From Bryobacteraceae bacterium (GTDB taxonomy: Bacteria; Acidobacteriota; Terriglobia; Bryobacterales; Bryobacteraceae), in assembly GCA_026129905.1 (NCBI GenBank), contig JAHCHE010000003.1, positions 248,001-312,000 of the forward strand: a stretch of 64,000 nucleotides of DNA, written 5' to 3'. This document shows positions 1 through 9,193 of the stretch, piece after piece (within the stretch, counting starts at the first letter, position 1; each line of letters starts with the position of its first letter). The notes beneath the pieces are model-generated. The model worked only from the letters and a program-made list of their open reading frames with translations, was not told the DNA's origin and ran no database searches. The position numbers and the translations under genes were made by a program.

Positions 1-682
1 CCACCTGCTCGCTCAGATCCTTGGCCAGCGGCGAGGTCTTCTTCGGCCACACGATCCACAGTCCCCCGTCGCCGGCCATCGCCGCTGCCGCGCGCGGGAA
101 CCGCCGCTCCAACTCGGCGATGCTCTTGGCAAACAGGAGCACGATGCGGGCCGGCCCTTTCCCTTCCCTGGACAGGCGGGCACCCGCCGGCAGTTCACCC
201 AGCAACTCCTCAAACGACTCCGGAGCTCCCATCAGCGCGACAGCCGAGCCCGCCTTGATCGCCAGTTTCTTCACCAGCGGCGTCCCGGAGTAGCCCTGCA
301 TCGTACCCGGAACCACGGGCGCCGCCGGCGGATCTGCCATCGCGGCCGCCGCGGCCCCCGCCGCGCCGCTCCAATCCGCGTACGCCGCGTCCGGCATGAG
401 CAGCCGGACCGCCGCGGCCTTATCCGGTTCTCCCCCAACGAAAACCAGCGGGACCGCCCGCGTGGCCTTATACTGGCGAAGCGAAACGCCCACCGCTTTG
501 CCGTGCGAAGGCATGCGGTCGAGGTCGATGACGAACGCATCCGGCGGGTTCTCCCGGAACGCGCGCAATTCCCCCGGTCCGATCTTCACCTTCACGTCCA
601 CCTCGAACCCCGCCGCGCGCAGCAGTGCGCCGCGCATCTCGGCTTCGGCCTGATTCCAGTGAATCAGCGCAACTTTCTTCAC
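1..682 (-). CDS. Receiver-like / DUF3052-like protein (C-terminus off window)
   Basis: An open frame of 227 codons starts at GTG 682 and continues past the left edge. A GGGTGGA Shine-Dalgarno-like stretch precedes it and an in-frame TAA lies just upstream. The first ~110 residues look like a response-regulator receiver fold (a VIDLD strand, a VPLVFVGG strand), but the usual N-terminal acidic pair is replaced by IHWN. After an alanine-rich linker the rest resembles DUF3052 (LAIKAGSAVALMGAP, LWIVWPKKTS). It lies 34 bp downstream of the TonB receptor gene on the same strand, so co-transcription is likely. Function unknown; a phosphorylation-independent receiver is an inference. Confidence 0.7.
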   Translation of the reverse strand, partial: MKKVALIHWNQAEAEMRGALLRAAGFEVDVKVKIGPGELRAFRENPPDAFVIDLDRMPSHGKAVGVSLRQYKATRAVPLVFVGGEPDKAAAVRLLMPDAAYADWSGAAGAAAAAMADPPAAPVVPGTMQGYSGTPLVKKLAIKAGSAVALMGAPESFEELLGELPAGARLSREGKGPARIVLLFAKSIAELERRFPRAAAAMAGDGGLWIVWPKKTSPLAKDLSEQV

Positions 683-716
683 CGTGTCCACCCGTGGTTA
701 GAGGTCGAAGACCGCG

Positions 717-3125
717 TTAGAAATACCAGCGTAGCCGGAGTCCGGCCGTTCGAGGTTGCACCACTCTTGTGCCGACGAAGATCGACTGGAAGTTGTACAC
801 GGCTGTCTGGTTAAATAAGTTGGAAACCTGCGCGCTAATGTCAAAGCGGCGCCGTCCTTCCATTATGCGCTCGTAGCCAACCACTATACCCGTAATCGTT
901 CTGGGCCTGGCGCGAGGAGGAGCGGATCGCAGGTCGATGTATGGCAACAGATCCGAGTGGTCCGGATCGTTGGCGACCTGCATTGGGTCTGATGGATTGA
1001 TCACCAGTCCGCTGTCGTGACGTACCGAAAGTGTTCCGTAGAAGCCGCGCCGCGCGGAATAGTTGAGTATGCCGTGCATGCCAAGCGCCTGGTCGTGGTC
1101 AATCAAAAATGCGCCTTCCGTCAAAGCCGCGATGGCATCGTTACCCAGAAAGAGTCCGCCCGTGAACGGCGGTGTGGAAATTGCGCGGGAGTGGGTCAGG
1201 CTCAATGTTCCGGAAAAGCCGTACGCCTCGGGGAAGACCAGGCGCCCCTCAACGCTATTTACGCGAATTCTTGCAAGAGAGATCGGGAAGATGATGCCCG
1301 TATTGAACAGATTGTTATTGTCCGCCTGATTCCAAGCCTGCTTGTGATAGAAGACGCCGCTTACGCTGAGCCTGCCGAACACCGCCTGCTGTACCCCGAC
1401 TTCATATAGATTTTGCTGCTCGGGCCGGATCAACACGAAGGCGCTGCCCAAAGCTTCGCGAACGGCGGGCGGGGTCAGGGCCGCCGCTTGCGGCGAGTTG
1501 GAAAGCAGAAGGTTTTCGTTCACCGGCGTCTGATAGAGGCGATTATAAGAAGCGCGGAGTACCGTTCCCGTTTCGGAAAGGTTATAGGATACGCCGACCC
1601 GGGGCTGCCACTGAATTCCGCGCGCAAGAAAGCGGTAAGCGTCGTAGCGGAGACCGACGCTGAACTGAAATCTCTGTAGCCGAAAGCTGTCCTGACCATA
1701 ACCGGAATACAACCGGCCGGCGTCCTGGGCCCCGAAGATGAATAGACTTCCGCCCCGCGTCAGGTCATACGGGAGCAATGCCGGATTGTAGCTGTCGCTC
1801 GTAGCCTCGTTGAACGTGGGGTCCGTGATGCCAAAGTCAAAGTTTTCGCGAGCGCTGAAACGCTGAAAGTCAAACCCGGCTCGAAACGTGTGTCTCCCCG
1901 CGATGCGATTCCAGCGATTGGCGACCGTGAATGTCCCCAGGCGCCGCGCCTGTGAAGCGGTAACTGGCGTGTCTCCGGGACTTCCAAAGAGCTGCGCGGT
2001 GGCTACCCGGTACGATAGGTTCGTTTCCCAGGTGCTCTGAGCATTGATCGTACGAATCCACGAGAGGGCCGTGGACAGATCGCGCATCAACTGTCGCTGA
2101 TCCATGCCCAGCGCCTGCTGGCTGCGCAGGTTCGCCAGTTCAAAGGGCGAGCTGCCGGCCAGAATGTTCAGACGGAATATATTGTTTGCGTTCGGAGTGT
2201 AGTCGAATCGCGAGAAGGCCCGTGTAGAGTGTCCCGCGTTATGAAGGTTGTCGAGAGAGACTTGATCCAGATACCGCTGGGTCTTCAGCATGTGTACGGA
2301 CCCTGAATAACCGAGCTTTCCGTTTTCTCCAGCGACCTGCGTGGTCTGCTCGAGCGTGCCAAACTGAGCCGCGCCGAGTTGGACGCTGCCGGTCAACAGC
2401 CTCCCAGTCCCGGCCCCGGACTTCGTTGTGATGTTCGCGACGGCTGCCACTTTGTTGCCGTACTCGACGGGGATATTTCCGGTGTACAGCTCCACCGTTT
2501 GCACGATGCTCGCATCGACGGCATTCGCGAAGGCGCCCGTGAGTTGATCGCTGATCGGCATTCCGTCGATAACAAAGGTCATCTGGTTGTGGGCGCCCCT
2601 CGGGTGAATGGCTCCATTGGCGTTCTGTTGGAAACCCGGAAACGTCACCAGGACCGACTCGATGCCTCGGTTGCCGGCCGGAAGCGCCATTTTCTCGATG
2701 GCAGTCTGATTTAACTCCGCTCGTGTGCCGGTCTCTTCGGGATTCACCAACTGAACAACATCGAAGGCGGAGATTTCGATGTTGGTAGTGGCTGCCAGGA
2801 GTTCCATTCGGATGGATTCAACATAAGGAATGGTAGACCGAAGCGACACTGTTCGGACGGAAGGCGCAAAGCCGTCACGGGTCACGGTCAACTGGTAGGT
2901 CTGAAACGGAATGTTTGTGATCGTGAACTGTCCATCGTCGCCCGAGGCGGTGGCAGCGCGAAACCCGGTCACGGCATTCTCCAGCCTGATCTGGGCTCGC
3001 GGGATACTGGCGCCGGCCGGATCGGTTACGACGCCCCGAATGACCGCTGTTGTTTGCGCACTCAAGCTCGCGACCAGGGCAAGGACCCAAAGCGAGCTGC
3101 AAATGATTCCGGACGTGCTTAACAT
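717..3125 (-). CDS. TonB-dependent receptor with carboxypeptidase-like N-domain
   Basis: An 802-residue outer-membrane protein. It has a signal peptide (residues ~1-24), a carboxypeptidase-regulatory-like beta domain (~25-110, GVVTDPAGASIPRA), a plug domain (~125-240, FVIDGMPISDQ) and a long beta-barrel ending in the aromatic WYF expected of outer-membrane barrels. This layout is typical of the expanded Acidobacteria receptor family, usually thought to import glycans or other large ligands; the substrate cannot be read from sequence. Third codon positions are less GC-biased than in neighbours, a hint of transfer or relaxed use. A candidate promoter with a symmetrical operator lies upstream at 3270-3310. 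Confidence 0.9.
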   Translation of the reverse strand: MLSTSGIICSSLWVLALVASLSAQTTAVIRGVVTDPAGASIPRAQIRLENAVTGFRAATASGDDGQFTITNIPFQTYQLTVTRDGFAPSVRTVSLRSTIPYVESIRMELLAATTNIEISAFDVVQLVNPEETGTRAELNQTAIEKMALPAGNRGIESVLVTFPGFQQNANGAIHPRGAHNQMTFVIDGMPISDQLTGAFANAVDASIVQTVELYTGNIPVEYGNKVAAVANITTKSGAGTGRLLTGSVQLGAAQFGTLEQTTQVAGENGKLGYSGSVHMLKTQRYLDQVSLDNLHNAGHSTRAFSRFDYTPNANNIFRLNILAGSSPFELANLRSQQALGMDQRQLMRDLSTALSWIRTINAQSTWETNLSYRVATAQLFGSPGDTPVTASQARRLGTFTVANRWNRIAGRHTFRAGFDFQRFSARENFDFGITDPTFNEATSDSYNPALLPYDLTRGGSLFIFGAQDAGRLYSGYGQDSFRLQRFQFSVGLRYDAYRFLARGIQWQPRVGVSYNLSETGTVLRASYNRLYQTPVNENLLLSNSPQAAALTPPAVREALGSAFVLIRPEQQNLYEVGVQQAVFGRLSVSGVFYHKQAWNQADNNNLFNTGIIFPISLARIRVNSVEGRLVFPEAYGFSGTLSLTHSRAISTPPFTGGLFLGNDAIAALTEGAFLIDHDQALGMHGILNYSARRGFYGTLSVRHDSGLVINPSDPMQVANDPDHSDLLPYIDLRSAPPRARPRTITGIVVGYERIMEGRRRFDISAQVSNLFNQTAVYNFQSIFVGTRVVQPRTAGLRLRWYF

Positions 3126-3269
3126 GGCGTCGCTCCAGCCGGCCGCCGGCAGGCCAGTCTCGAATTCCTTCAGACGGGCCCCCGTTCGGCCATCATCGGC
3201 GCCCGTGCGGACGAAAGAACGATATGCAGGGGGAGAAGAGACACCATAGCCCAGGCCCCAGCATTGACC

Positions 3270-3310
3270 ATGGTTAACAAGTATACATTAACCATACCTT
3301 CGGAGGCAAC
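3270..3310 (-). promoter_or_regulatory. Candidate promoter with inverted-repeat operator for the TonB receptor
   Basis: Perfect 8-bp arms ATGGTTAA (3270-3277) and TTAACCAT (3288-3295) are separated by 10 bp. Read on the minus strand, the spacer holds TATACT, a good -10, with TTGCCT 18 bp upstream as a possible -35. The arms bracket the -10, so a dimeric repressor bound here would block transcription. The rest of 3126-3384 shows no gene. Confidence 0.45.
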
Positions 3311-3384
3311 GCCCGCCCCGGCCGCCGCATAACGTTGGAGGTGGAGGAGAGCGGGGCGTTCAACCGGAGGGAAGGCAGCGCTGG

Positions 3385-4359
3385 CTAACGGCGGCCGAAA
3401 CCGCCCGCAACGGAAACGCGCAGCGTCACCGTGATCGGCCCATTCAAATAGCTCCGGTGAAACGAAGCCCTCACGCGGGTGCTCGGCCCATTCACCGTCC
3501 CGTCCTCCGATCGGTGAGCTTCGACGTAGCCGGTGGCGTTTTGCACGGTGTGGTCAAGCGTCTCGCCCGTTGCCAGCCTTGCTGTCCCGATGCGGAGACC
3601 GTTCGCTTTGAACAGCGCCTCGTAGAACTGGTACAAGCGCGTCATCGGGAGCGTGGTCCGGTAGCGGCATTCGAGATAGCGCTTGCCGTCGGCCGTGCCC
3701 GGAACCGGCTTGAGCGGCAGATTCGTCCCTTCCTGAACCAACCACGACGGCCACTGCAGCGGGGGAGCGTCGTCGTTGTAGAACGAACTCCGCGGGATGG
3801 CGGCCGCTGGGACCGGTTGGTCGTAGCGTCCCATATCAGCGATGCGGCGTTGGTGGGTAGCCTCCGCATCGGCGAGGACCCGGCGGGTGTGCTCGTCGCG
3901 GGATCGCTCGATCTCCTGCGGGGACCTGGGGCGCCTGCGCGGGTACGCGCCGGGTCGCGAGGGGCCGGGTCCCACAACCGGAACATCCGCTGTTGAAGAT
4001 GCCTCGGCCGTCGCGACGGAGGACTTACTGGAACAACTCACCCACACCGACGCGCCTGCGGACACCTCGCGGAGCTTGATCAACAGGTCGCACTCCGGCG
4101 CGTCGGCGCGTATCGAGATTCCGAGCCCGTCCGAGCCTGGCAGAAATGCAATCCCCGCTTCGTTGAACGCATTTCGCAGGCGGTCGAGCACCTGCTGAAT
4201 CGAAGCTTCCGTGGTGTACGAAGACTCGACGAGGTTCTGTGTAACCTCCATTTGCGGGTTTGAGCCCGGATAGGGCACAAGCCAGGACGGCAGTTGCTGC
4301 AATGACTGGCCGAAGCCGAGGCAGGCGAGCAGTAACAAGGCGAACCTGCGCGGACTCAT
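3385..4359 (-). CDS. Exported protein of unknown function with duplicated domain
   Basis: 324 residues with an N-terminal signal peptide (RFALLLLACLGFGQS). Two regions share a pattern: PSWLVPYPGSN at ~24 followed by a helix with LRNAFNEAGIAF, and PSWLVQEGTNL at ~205 followed by LYQFYEALFKANGLRI. A proline/arginine-rich linker lies between. This suggests an internal duplication of a small alpha/beta domain. No family recognised and no operon partner; the next gene is 84 bp away on the same strand. Confidence 0.7.
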   Translation of the reverse strand: MSPRRFALLLLACLGFGQSLQQLPSWLVPYPGSNPQMEVTQNLVESSYTTEASIQQVLDRLRNAFNEAGIAFLPGSDGLGISIRADAPECDLLIKLREVSAGASVWVSCSSKSSVATAEASSTADVPVVGPGPSRPGAYPRRRPRSPQEIERSRDEHTRRVLADAEATHQRRIADMGRYDQPVPAAAIPRSSFYNDDAPPLQWPSWLVQEGTNLPLKPVPGTADGKRYLECRYRTTLPMTRLYQFYEALFKANGLRIGTARLATGETLDHTVQNATGYVEAHRSEDGTVNGPSTRVRASFHRSYLNGPITVTLRVSVAGGFGRR

Positions 4360-4443
4360 TCTGATCCGTAATCGGCTGTTCTGTCCCGGGTCTTTACCCT
4401 GTCCGGTCCCGCGAATGCGTGATGGCTGGGGCGCCGCGCCGGC

Positions 4444-4812
4444 TCAACTTCGCCGCGCCTGTCCGAGAAGATGGTGAATCACCGCGTCGAATTCCGCGGT
4501 CGGTGAGAAGTCGACAAACTCGGCGTCCTCCAGCATCTCCGGCGCATGTCCGGGCGCCCAGTAGAATGCTTGGCCTGCATCATAGTCCTGGTGGCCCGTT
4601 TTGATGTGCATCCGCACTTTACCCTTCAGAACGTATCCCCAGTGGGGGCATTGACAAAGGTCATCCGGAAGCCCTTTGAGCGCCGGCCGCAGGTCCGTTC
4701 CCTTCCGCGCCCGAACGAACGCAACGGACATATTTCCAAGACTCTGCTTTCGCAGATCGACGCCGTCGCCCTCGATGACCGGCTGCATGTCGTCTCGTCT
4801 CAGACCGAGCAT
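4444..4812 (-). CDS. Cupin-domain protein
   Basis: 122 residues. The core reads like a single cupin barrel: PHWGYVLKGKVRMH, then G..DYDAGQAFYWAPGH, then a C-terminal strand. The first cupin motif has one His (CPHWG) and the second lacks the full metal set, so metal binding is uncertain. The start at ATG 4812 is supported by AGAGGAGGA a few bases upstream. Small cupins of this type are often ligand-binding or stress proteins; the ligand is unknown. Confidence 0.7.
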   Translation of the reverse strand: MLGLRRDDMQPVIEGDGVDLRKQSLGNMSVAFVRARKGTDLRPALKGLPDDLCQCPHWGYVLKGKVRMHIKTGHQDYDAGQAFYWAPGHAPEMLEDAEFVDFSPTAEFDAVIHHLLGQARRS

Positions 4813-5162
4813 CTGTCCTCCTCTTTGGTGATTTGACCCTCAGTATACCGGGTCATCTAAACCACGCCTGCGCCTGCTTGGATGAGGCGCCTTAGTACAC
4901 GCGTTCGGAATTAAGGTGACGCAACCTGGCTTACGTACTTCGGAACCAGTGCGGCGACAGCGTCTCAGCGTTCAGAACTAAACCGAGAACTTCGGACTAG
5001 AGGGACGGGCCGTGCTTTCCTGACTGGCGCCCGTCGAACGTGAACCGCGACCGCGAGACCGGGTCGGGTTCAGCGAGTGGAGCGGTGGGGTTGAAGCGGG
5101 AGGCCGAAACAGGGTTGTAGCGCCAGGTCCGCCTCGGCCAGGCAGGTTCAGCGTAGTGCAGT

Positions 5163-5288
5163 CGGCCGGTATCGACGGTCCGGTCCAGCCGCGTGTCGCG
5201 CGCCTTGTAGACTTCCCCCATGCCGCCCGCCCCGAGCCCCGCAACGATCTCGTACGGACCCGAGCCGGCTCCCAGCGCCCAGCGTCAT
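5163..5288 (-). pseudogene. Remnant of a Ser/Thr protein kinase N-terminus
   Basis: From ATG 5288 the sequence encodes the leader and glycine-rich loop of a PknB-type kinase ([20 protein letters not shown]), closely matching the intact kinase at 51284-53887. One extra base in a GGG run near 5250 breaks the frame. Homology stops just before the catalytic lysine, and the rest of the kinase is absent. A TGGTATAAT extended -10 lies on the same strand at 5299-5307, so the promoter may still be live. Sequence from 4813 to about 5160 shows no recognisable gene. Confidence 0.6.
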
Positions 5289-5405
5289 ATAGCGTGCGAT
5301 TATACCATTGAGTAAGTTCGGGGCCGGGAATTTGCGCGCGACACGACTGGCGGGAACTCGGCAATCCTGGTACAACAGAATCCAGCATCGGTAAGGAGAG
5401 AAGCG

Positions 5406-6443
5406 ATGATCGAGCACGACATTTCGCGGAGAGGCTTTCTGCGGGGGGCGATGAGCGTGGCAAGCGTCGCGGCCCTGGCGGAGGAAGCGATGGCGCAAAC
5501 GGGGGCGTCAGGCTCGGGTGTTCCGACCCGGGCGCTGGGCAAGACCGGAGAACGGGTATCGGTTCTGGGCCTCGGCGGCGCGCATGCCGGCGGGATCAAG
5601 GACGACGCCGAAGCAATCCGGCTGATGCACGCCGCCATCGACGAGGGGGTCACCTTCTTCGACAACGCGTGGGAGTACAACGGCGGCAGGTCGGAAGAGC
5701 TGATGGGGAAGGCGCTCAGCATGGACGGCAAGCGCAAGCAGGTGTTCCTCATGACGAAGTACTGCGAGCCGACCTACGAAGGCGCGATGAAGAATCTCGA
5801 GGACAGCCTGACGAAGATGAAGACCGATCATCTCGACCTGTGGCAGATCCACGAGATGAACAACGACAACGATCCCGAGTGGGTGTTCGAGCGAGGAGCG
5901 GTGAAGGCGGCGCACGACGCCAAAAAGCAGGGGAAGGTCCGCTACATCGGCTTCACGGGACACAAGGATCCGCGGATCCATATGGACATGCTGACGCGCA
6001 AGTACGAGGGCAAGCCGGTGGATTGGGACGCGGCGCAGATGCCGGTGAACGTGATGGACGCGCACTTCCGCAGCTTCCAGAACAACGTGATTCCGGCTTG
6101 TTTGAAGCGGAAGATCGGCGTCATCGGGATGAAGGGGCTCGGCGGCGGCCGGGGCAACCTGCTGGGAAAGAGCGGACTTACGTTCGAGGAGTGCATCAAC
6201 TGGTGCCTCAACACGCCGGTGGCGACGCAGATCGTCGGCTTCACTTCGGTCGATCAGCTCAAGGAAGGGGCGAAGCTGGCGCGGGAGTTCAAGCCGATGG
6301 CCGCCGACGTGCGGCAGAAGCTGCTGGCGCGCACGCGCGAAGAAGCGGGCGATGGCCGCTACGAGCTGTTCAAATCCACGAAGATGTTCGATTCACGGCA
6401 TCACCGGGTGTTGCACGGGTTTCAGCCGGGGCTGGTGGGGTAA
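5406..6443 (+). CDS. Tat-exported aldo/keto reductase
   Basis: 345 residues. A twin-arginine signal (SRRGFLRG, residues 7-14) precedes an aldo/keto reductase barrel. The expected tetrad is present: D86 (FFDNAW), Y91, K118 (LMTKY) and H149 (LWQIHE). The family reduces carbonyls with NAD(P)H. Export to the periplasm is unusual for an NAD(P)H enzyme but common for sugar-modifying oxidoreductases in this lineage. The start follows AAGGAGAGAAGCG. It is convergent with the esterase gene, 8 bp away. Confidence 0.85.
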   Translation: MIEHDISRRGFLRGAMSVASVAALAEEAMAQTGASGSGVPTRALGKTGERVSVLGLGGAHAGGIKDDAEAIRLMHAAIDEGVTFFDNAWEYNGGRSEELMGKALSMDGKRKQVFLMTKYCEPTYEGAMKNLEDSLTKMKTDHLDLWQIHEMNNDNDPEWVFERGAVKAAHDAKKQGKVRYIGFTGHKDPRIHMDMLTRKYEGKPVDWDAAQMPVNVMDAHFRSFQNNVIPACLKRKIGVIGMKGLGGGRGNLLGKSGLTFEECINWCLNTPVATQIVGFTSVDQLKEGAKLAREFKPMAADVRQKLLARTREEAGDGRYELFKSTKMFDSRHHRVLHGFQPGLVG

Positions 6444-6451
6444 GCCGAGGC

Positions 6452-8476
6452 TCACTTGAGGAATTCCTCGACGTAGCAGTCGACGGCCTCGCTGACGTAG
6501 CGGTAGCGGAACGAGGGGCCGGCGTCCACCACCTGGTTCATCCAGTTGGCGGGGTCCGACCACAACACCGGGCGACCTTCCATCGCTTTGAGGAGGTCCG
6601 GAAAGTCCCAGTGGCGCGCGAAGCTCCAGATCATGACGTCGAACAGGTGATTGGTCAACGGGGCTTCGAAAGAGGAGCGGAGAGTGTGGGGCGTGCGGTC
6701 GAGCCAAAGGCGGGCGAGACGGGAATCCATGGCCGCGGCGAGCATCAGCCAGAAGCCCTTCACGCCGCGGGCGTAGGCGCGGATCGCCGCAGGGTCCACG
6801 TCGGGCCGCGCGGCCAGCAGGTCGACGCCGCGCAGGATGTCGTGCGCGCGCATGGCCGGGAGGCTGCGTCCCACCAGGTCCGCGCGCTCGTTTGTCAGCC
6901 AGTTGCCGAGGAATGGACGGCCTTCGTTGGCGGCGGGCGAATCGCGCGGGTCGAGTTCGAGCACGACGCTGCCGGCGCGCGCGAGGGCTTCGGCAATGGC
7001 CGCCGTGGACTGGCTGCGTTGTACGAACAGCGGGACCGGGAGGCGCTTCTCCTCCACCACCAGCGTGGCGGGCTTGCGTCCAGGCTTGCCGGGGAGATAG
7101 AGCTTCGCCGCGAGCTGGATGCCGGGCTCGCTTTCAAAAGCGATCTGCTGCACGCGATAACCCTCGGCGGTGGATTCCTCGCGGACCTGGACGGACGGCG
7201 CGGCGCCGTTTGACGGCACGCCGAGCCGGCGGAGTTCCGCCTTCAGCTTATCGACGGACCGGGGCTGAAGGCGCGCCTTCATCTCGTCGTGGATGATCTG
7301 GTACAGCTTGCGGCTGCCGGGCTCCTCCTCGACGTTGCCGCTTTTGGTGACGCGAAGCTCAAGGTTCGTGTAGAGCTTGACGGGCTGGTCGGCCGGATCG
7401 CCCTTGCCGTCCTTGAGCCAGCGGATCAGCCAGGCGTAGATCGCCTCGCGCGAGTCTTTCGGCGTGCCATGCGGCCCCTGACCGACGAAGAACTGGACGC
7501 GGTCCTCCGCTCCGTATAGGCCGTAGAACCGCCGCGCTTCCTCGTAAACGGGGCGCGCTCCTTCCGGCGTGAAATAGTCCTCGGTGGTGGCGATGAGAAG
7601 CCAGGGCAGCGGCGCGGGCAATTCGACGAAGTCGGCGATATCGAGGCCGGAAGCGAGAAAAGCGGGCAGGCTCATTTCCGAATCGGCGGTGGGGCCGGGG
7701 AATAGCTTGCGAAACGTGTTGATGTAACAGGCGGGCGCCGCCGCTTTGATACGCGGGTCGAACGCTGCAATGTAAGTGGTAATGCAGCCGCCGCCGGAGC
7801 AACCCGTTACGCCGAGCCGTTCGGGGTCGACGTCGGGGCGGCTGACCAGGTAGTCGAGGCCGCGCCGGGCGTCGTTGATGAAGTAGCGGGCGACGCTCTG
7901 GCCCAGCAGGATGCTGCGCGCGCCGAGTTCGAGATGCTCGTTGCCGCCGCCGCCGGTGAGCGTTCGACCGAGTTGCGGGAGGTAGTGCTGCTCGCGCTCG
8001 CCCTGGCCGATGGGATCGTACGCAAGGGCGACGAACCCCTTCCTGGCGAGGTTCGCGGACAGGAGTTGGCCTTCGGGCTTGCCCTCTTGCGTGTGGCCGA
8101 TGGGGACGAGCACGCCGGGATAGCGGCCGGGGTCGCTGGGCCGGTAGAGGTTGCCCGTGACGTGAAAGCCGGGAAGGCTTTCGAAGATGACTTTCTCGAC
8201 GACGTAGCCGTCGGCGCGGATCTCGCCCGTGGTGCGGGCATTGAGCGGTCCGTTGTAGTCGATGAGGCCGCCCAGGAGTTCAACCAACTTGCCGCGTACG
8301 AACTCTCTCCGCCGGTCGGCCGCGGCCCGGTCGCGGATTTGGGCCATGGCGCGCTCGCGCTCGTCAAGCTGCCGCTGCGCGATGCGGTCGAGCCACTGAA
8401 GGAAGGGGTCGGGCTCGGTGGTTTGTGCGGGCAACAAAGACACGACGGCAAGGAAAGCCGGCAGGAGAGTTTTCAT
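6452..8476 (-). CDS. Exported two-domain alpha/beta hydrolase (acetyl-xylan-esterase-like)
   Basis: About 674 residues with a signal peptide (MKTLLPAFLAVVSLLPAQ). The start at ATG 8476 has AAGG upstream; an in-frame GTG exists at 8494. The first half is a complete alpha/beta hydrolase with nucleophile elbow GCSGGG and FHVTGNLYRP, typical of acetyl-xylan esterase or Abhydrolase_7 proteins. The second half repeats the fold, but its elbow reads ARGVKG with no serine, so it is probably non-catalytic. Likely removes acyl groups from polysaccharide or another ester in the periplasm. Confidence 0.8.
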   Translation of the reverse strand: MKTLLPAFLAVVSLLPAQTTEPDPFLQWLDRIAQRQLDERERAMAQIRDRAAADRRREFVRGKLVELLGGLIDYNGPLNARTTGEIRADGYVVEKVIFESLPGFHVTGNLYRPSDPGRYPGVLVPIGHTQEGKPEGQLLSANLARKGFVALAYDPIGQGEREQHYLPQLGRTLTGGGGNEHLELGARSILLGQSVARYFINDARRGLDYLVSRPDVDPERLGVTGCSGGGCITTYIAAFDPRIKAAAPACYINTFRKLFPGPTADSEMSLPAFLASGLDIADFVELPAPLPWLLIATTEDYFTPEGARPVYEEARRFYGLYGAEDRVQFFVGQGPHGTPKDSREAIYAWLIRWLKDGKGDPADQPVKLYTNLELRVTKSGNVEEEPGSRKLYQIIHDEMKARLQPRSVDKLKAELRRLGVPSNGAAPSVQVREESTAEGYRVQQIAFESEPGIQLAAKLYLPGKPGRKPATLVVEEKRLPVPLFVQRSQSTAAIAEALARAGSVVLELDPRDSPAANEGRPFLGNWLTNERADLVGRSLPAMRAHDILRGVDLLAARPDVDPAAIRAYARGVKGFWLMLAAAMDSRLARLWLDRTPHTLRSSFEAPLTNHLFDVMIWSFARHWDFPDLLKAMEGRPVLWSDPANWMNQVVDAGPSFRYRYVSEAVDCYVEEFLK

Positions 8477-8494
8477 TATCGACCTTAAGTCCAC

Positions 8495-9040
8495 GATTTC
8501 TGAAGTTCGCTCACGTATTTTCTCAAAGCGGGCTGTACGCAGGACCGACGCTGAGGGAGCAGAGCCCTCTCAGGCGAACGGCCATATTGGTATATTGTAG
8601 GCGACGCGGCGTGGGTAATGCCGTAGGGTTCTCGGATGGATGGATGCAATGTTTCAAGGACACGCCGGGAGCAGCCTTAATCGCCATATTGTTGAGCTGG
8701 CAGAGTCAAACGTGATCTCTTGCTGTTTCGACGGCGCCCCAGTGTGCAAAGCATGGGCAGAATCTATCGAGATGAAAGGACAGCGGAGAAGCGGGGTAAT
8801 GCCCGTGGAGCGAAGGGCGGAAGGAGCAAGGCAGAGCTAGAGAGGCGACTGAAGGGAAGCCGGGTAGGGATCGGAAATCGAAGGGCACGACAACTGCGGT
8901 CGTCTCCCGGAGAGTGCAACGGGCAGAAGCGGTGGAGCCGCGGCGAGCCTGGCGTCGGCGATCCCGAGGCGGAACTTTGCGGAACCTCCGACGGTGCTGG
9001 ATCGGTTCATTTGGAATTGTTTTTTCGAACAGTCGCTTGG
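8495..9040. other. Intergenic, no gene recognised
   Basis: About 545 bp between the esterase gene and tRNA-Ser. Open frames here are short and arginine-rich, and look like shadows of the tRNA and GC-rich DNA. An AT-rich patch at 8582-8600 could hold a promoter for the esterase. No attachment-site duplication of the tRNA end was seen. Confidence 0.5.
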
Positions 9041-9130
9041 TGGCGGAGAGGGAGGGATTCGAACCCTCGATAGAGTTTCCCCTATACACGCTTTCCAAGC
9101 GTGCGCCTTCAGCCACTCGGCCACCTCTCC
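9041..9130 (-). tRNA. tRNA-Ser (anticodon GGA), CCA encoded
   Basis: On the minus strand the acceptor arm GGAGAGG (9130-9124) pairs with CCTCTCC (9051-9045). A G discriminator and an encoded CCA (9043-9041) follow. The anticodon stem-loop is CGCTTGGAAAGCG with anticodon GGA, a long variable arm is present, and the T-loop reads GGTTCGAATCC. The 90-nt length fits a class II serine tRNA reading UCC/UCU. Confidence 0.95.
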
Positions 9131-9193
9131 GGCGCAAGTTAAAGGGTCGTTCTTAGTGTAGCGTGGTTGCGGGATGGACGCCACGCGCGGCGC

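Noticed and set aside
5669-7213. Long arginine/glycine-rich frame on the plus strand
   Set aside because: It spans the aldo/keto reductase in another frame and the esterase gene antisense; it has no motif.
8815-8845. GGCGGAAGGAGCAAGGCAG resembles the SRP RNA apical loop
   Set aside because: The symmetric GGAAGG/AGCAGC loop and flanking stem of 4.5S RNA are not there.
9041-9130. Integration at the tRNA-Ser 3' end
   Set aside because: No copy of the tRNA end and no integrase on either side.
8720-9137. Open frames on both strands over the tRNA region
   Set aside because: Their recognisable parts are the tRNA-Ser sequence read as protein, and the rest is arginine-rich shadow.
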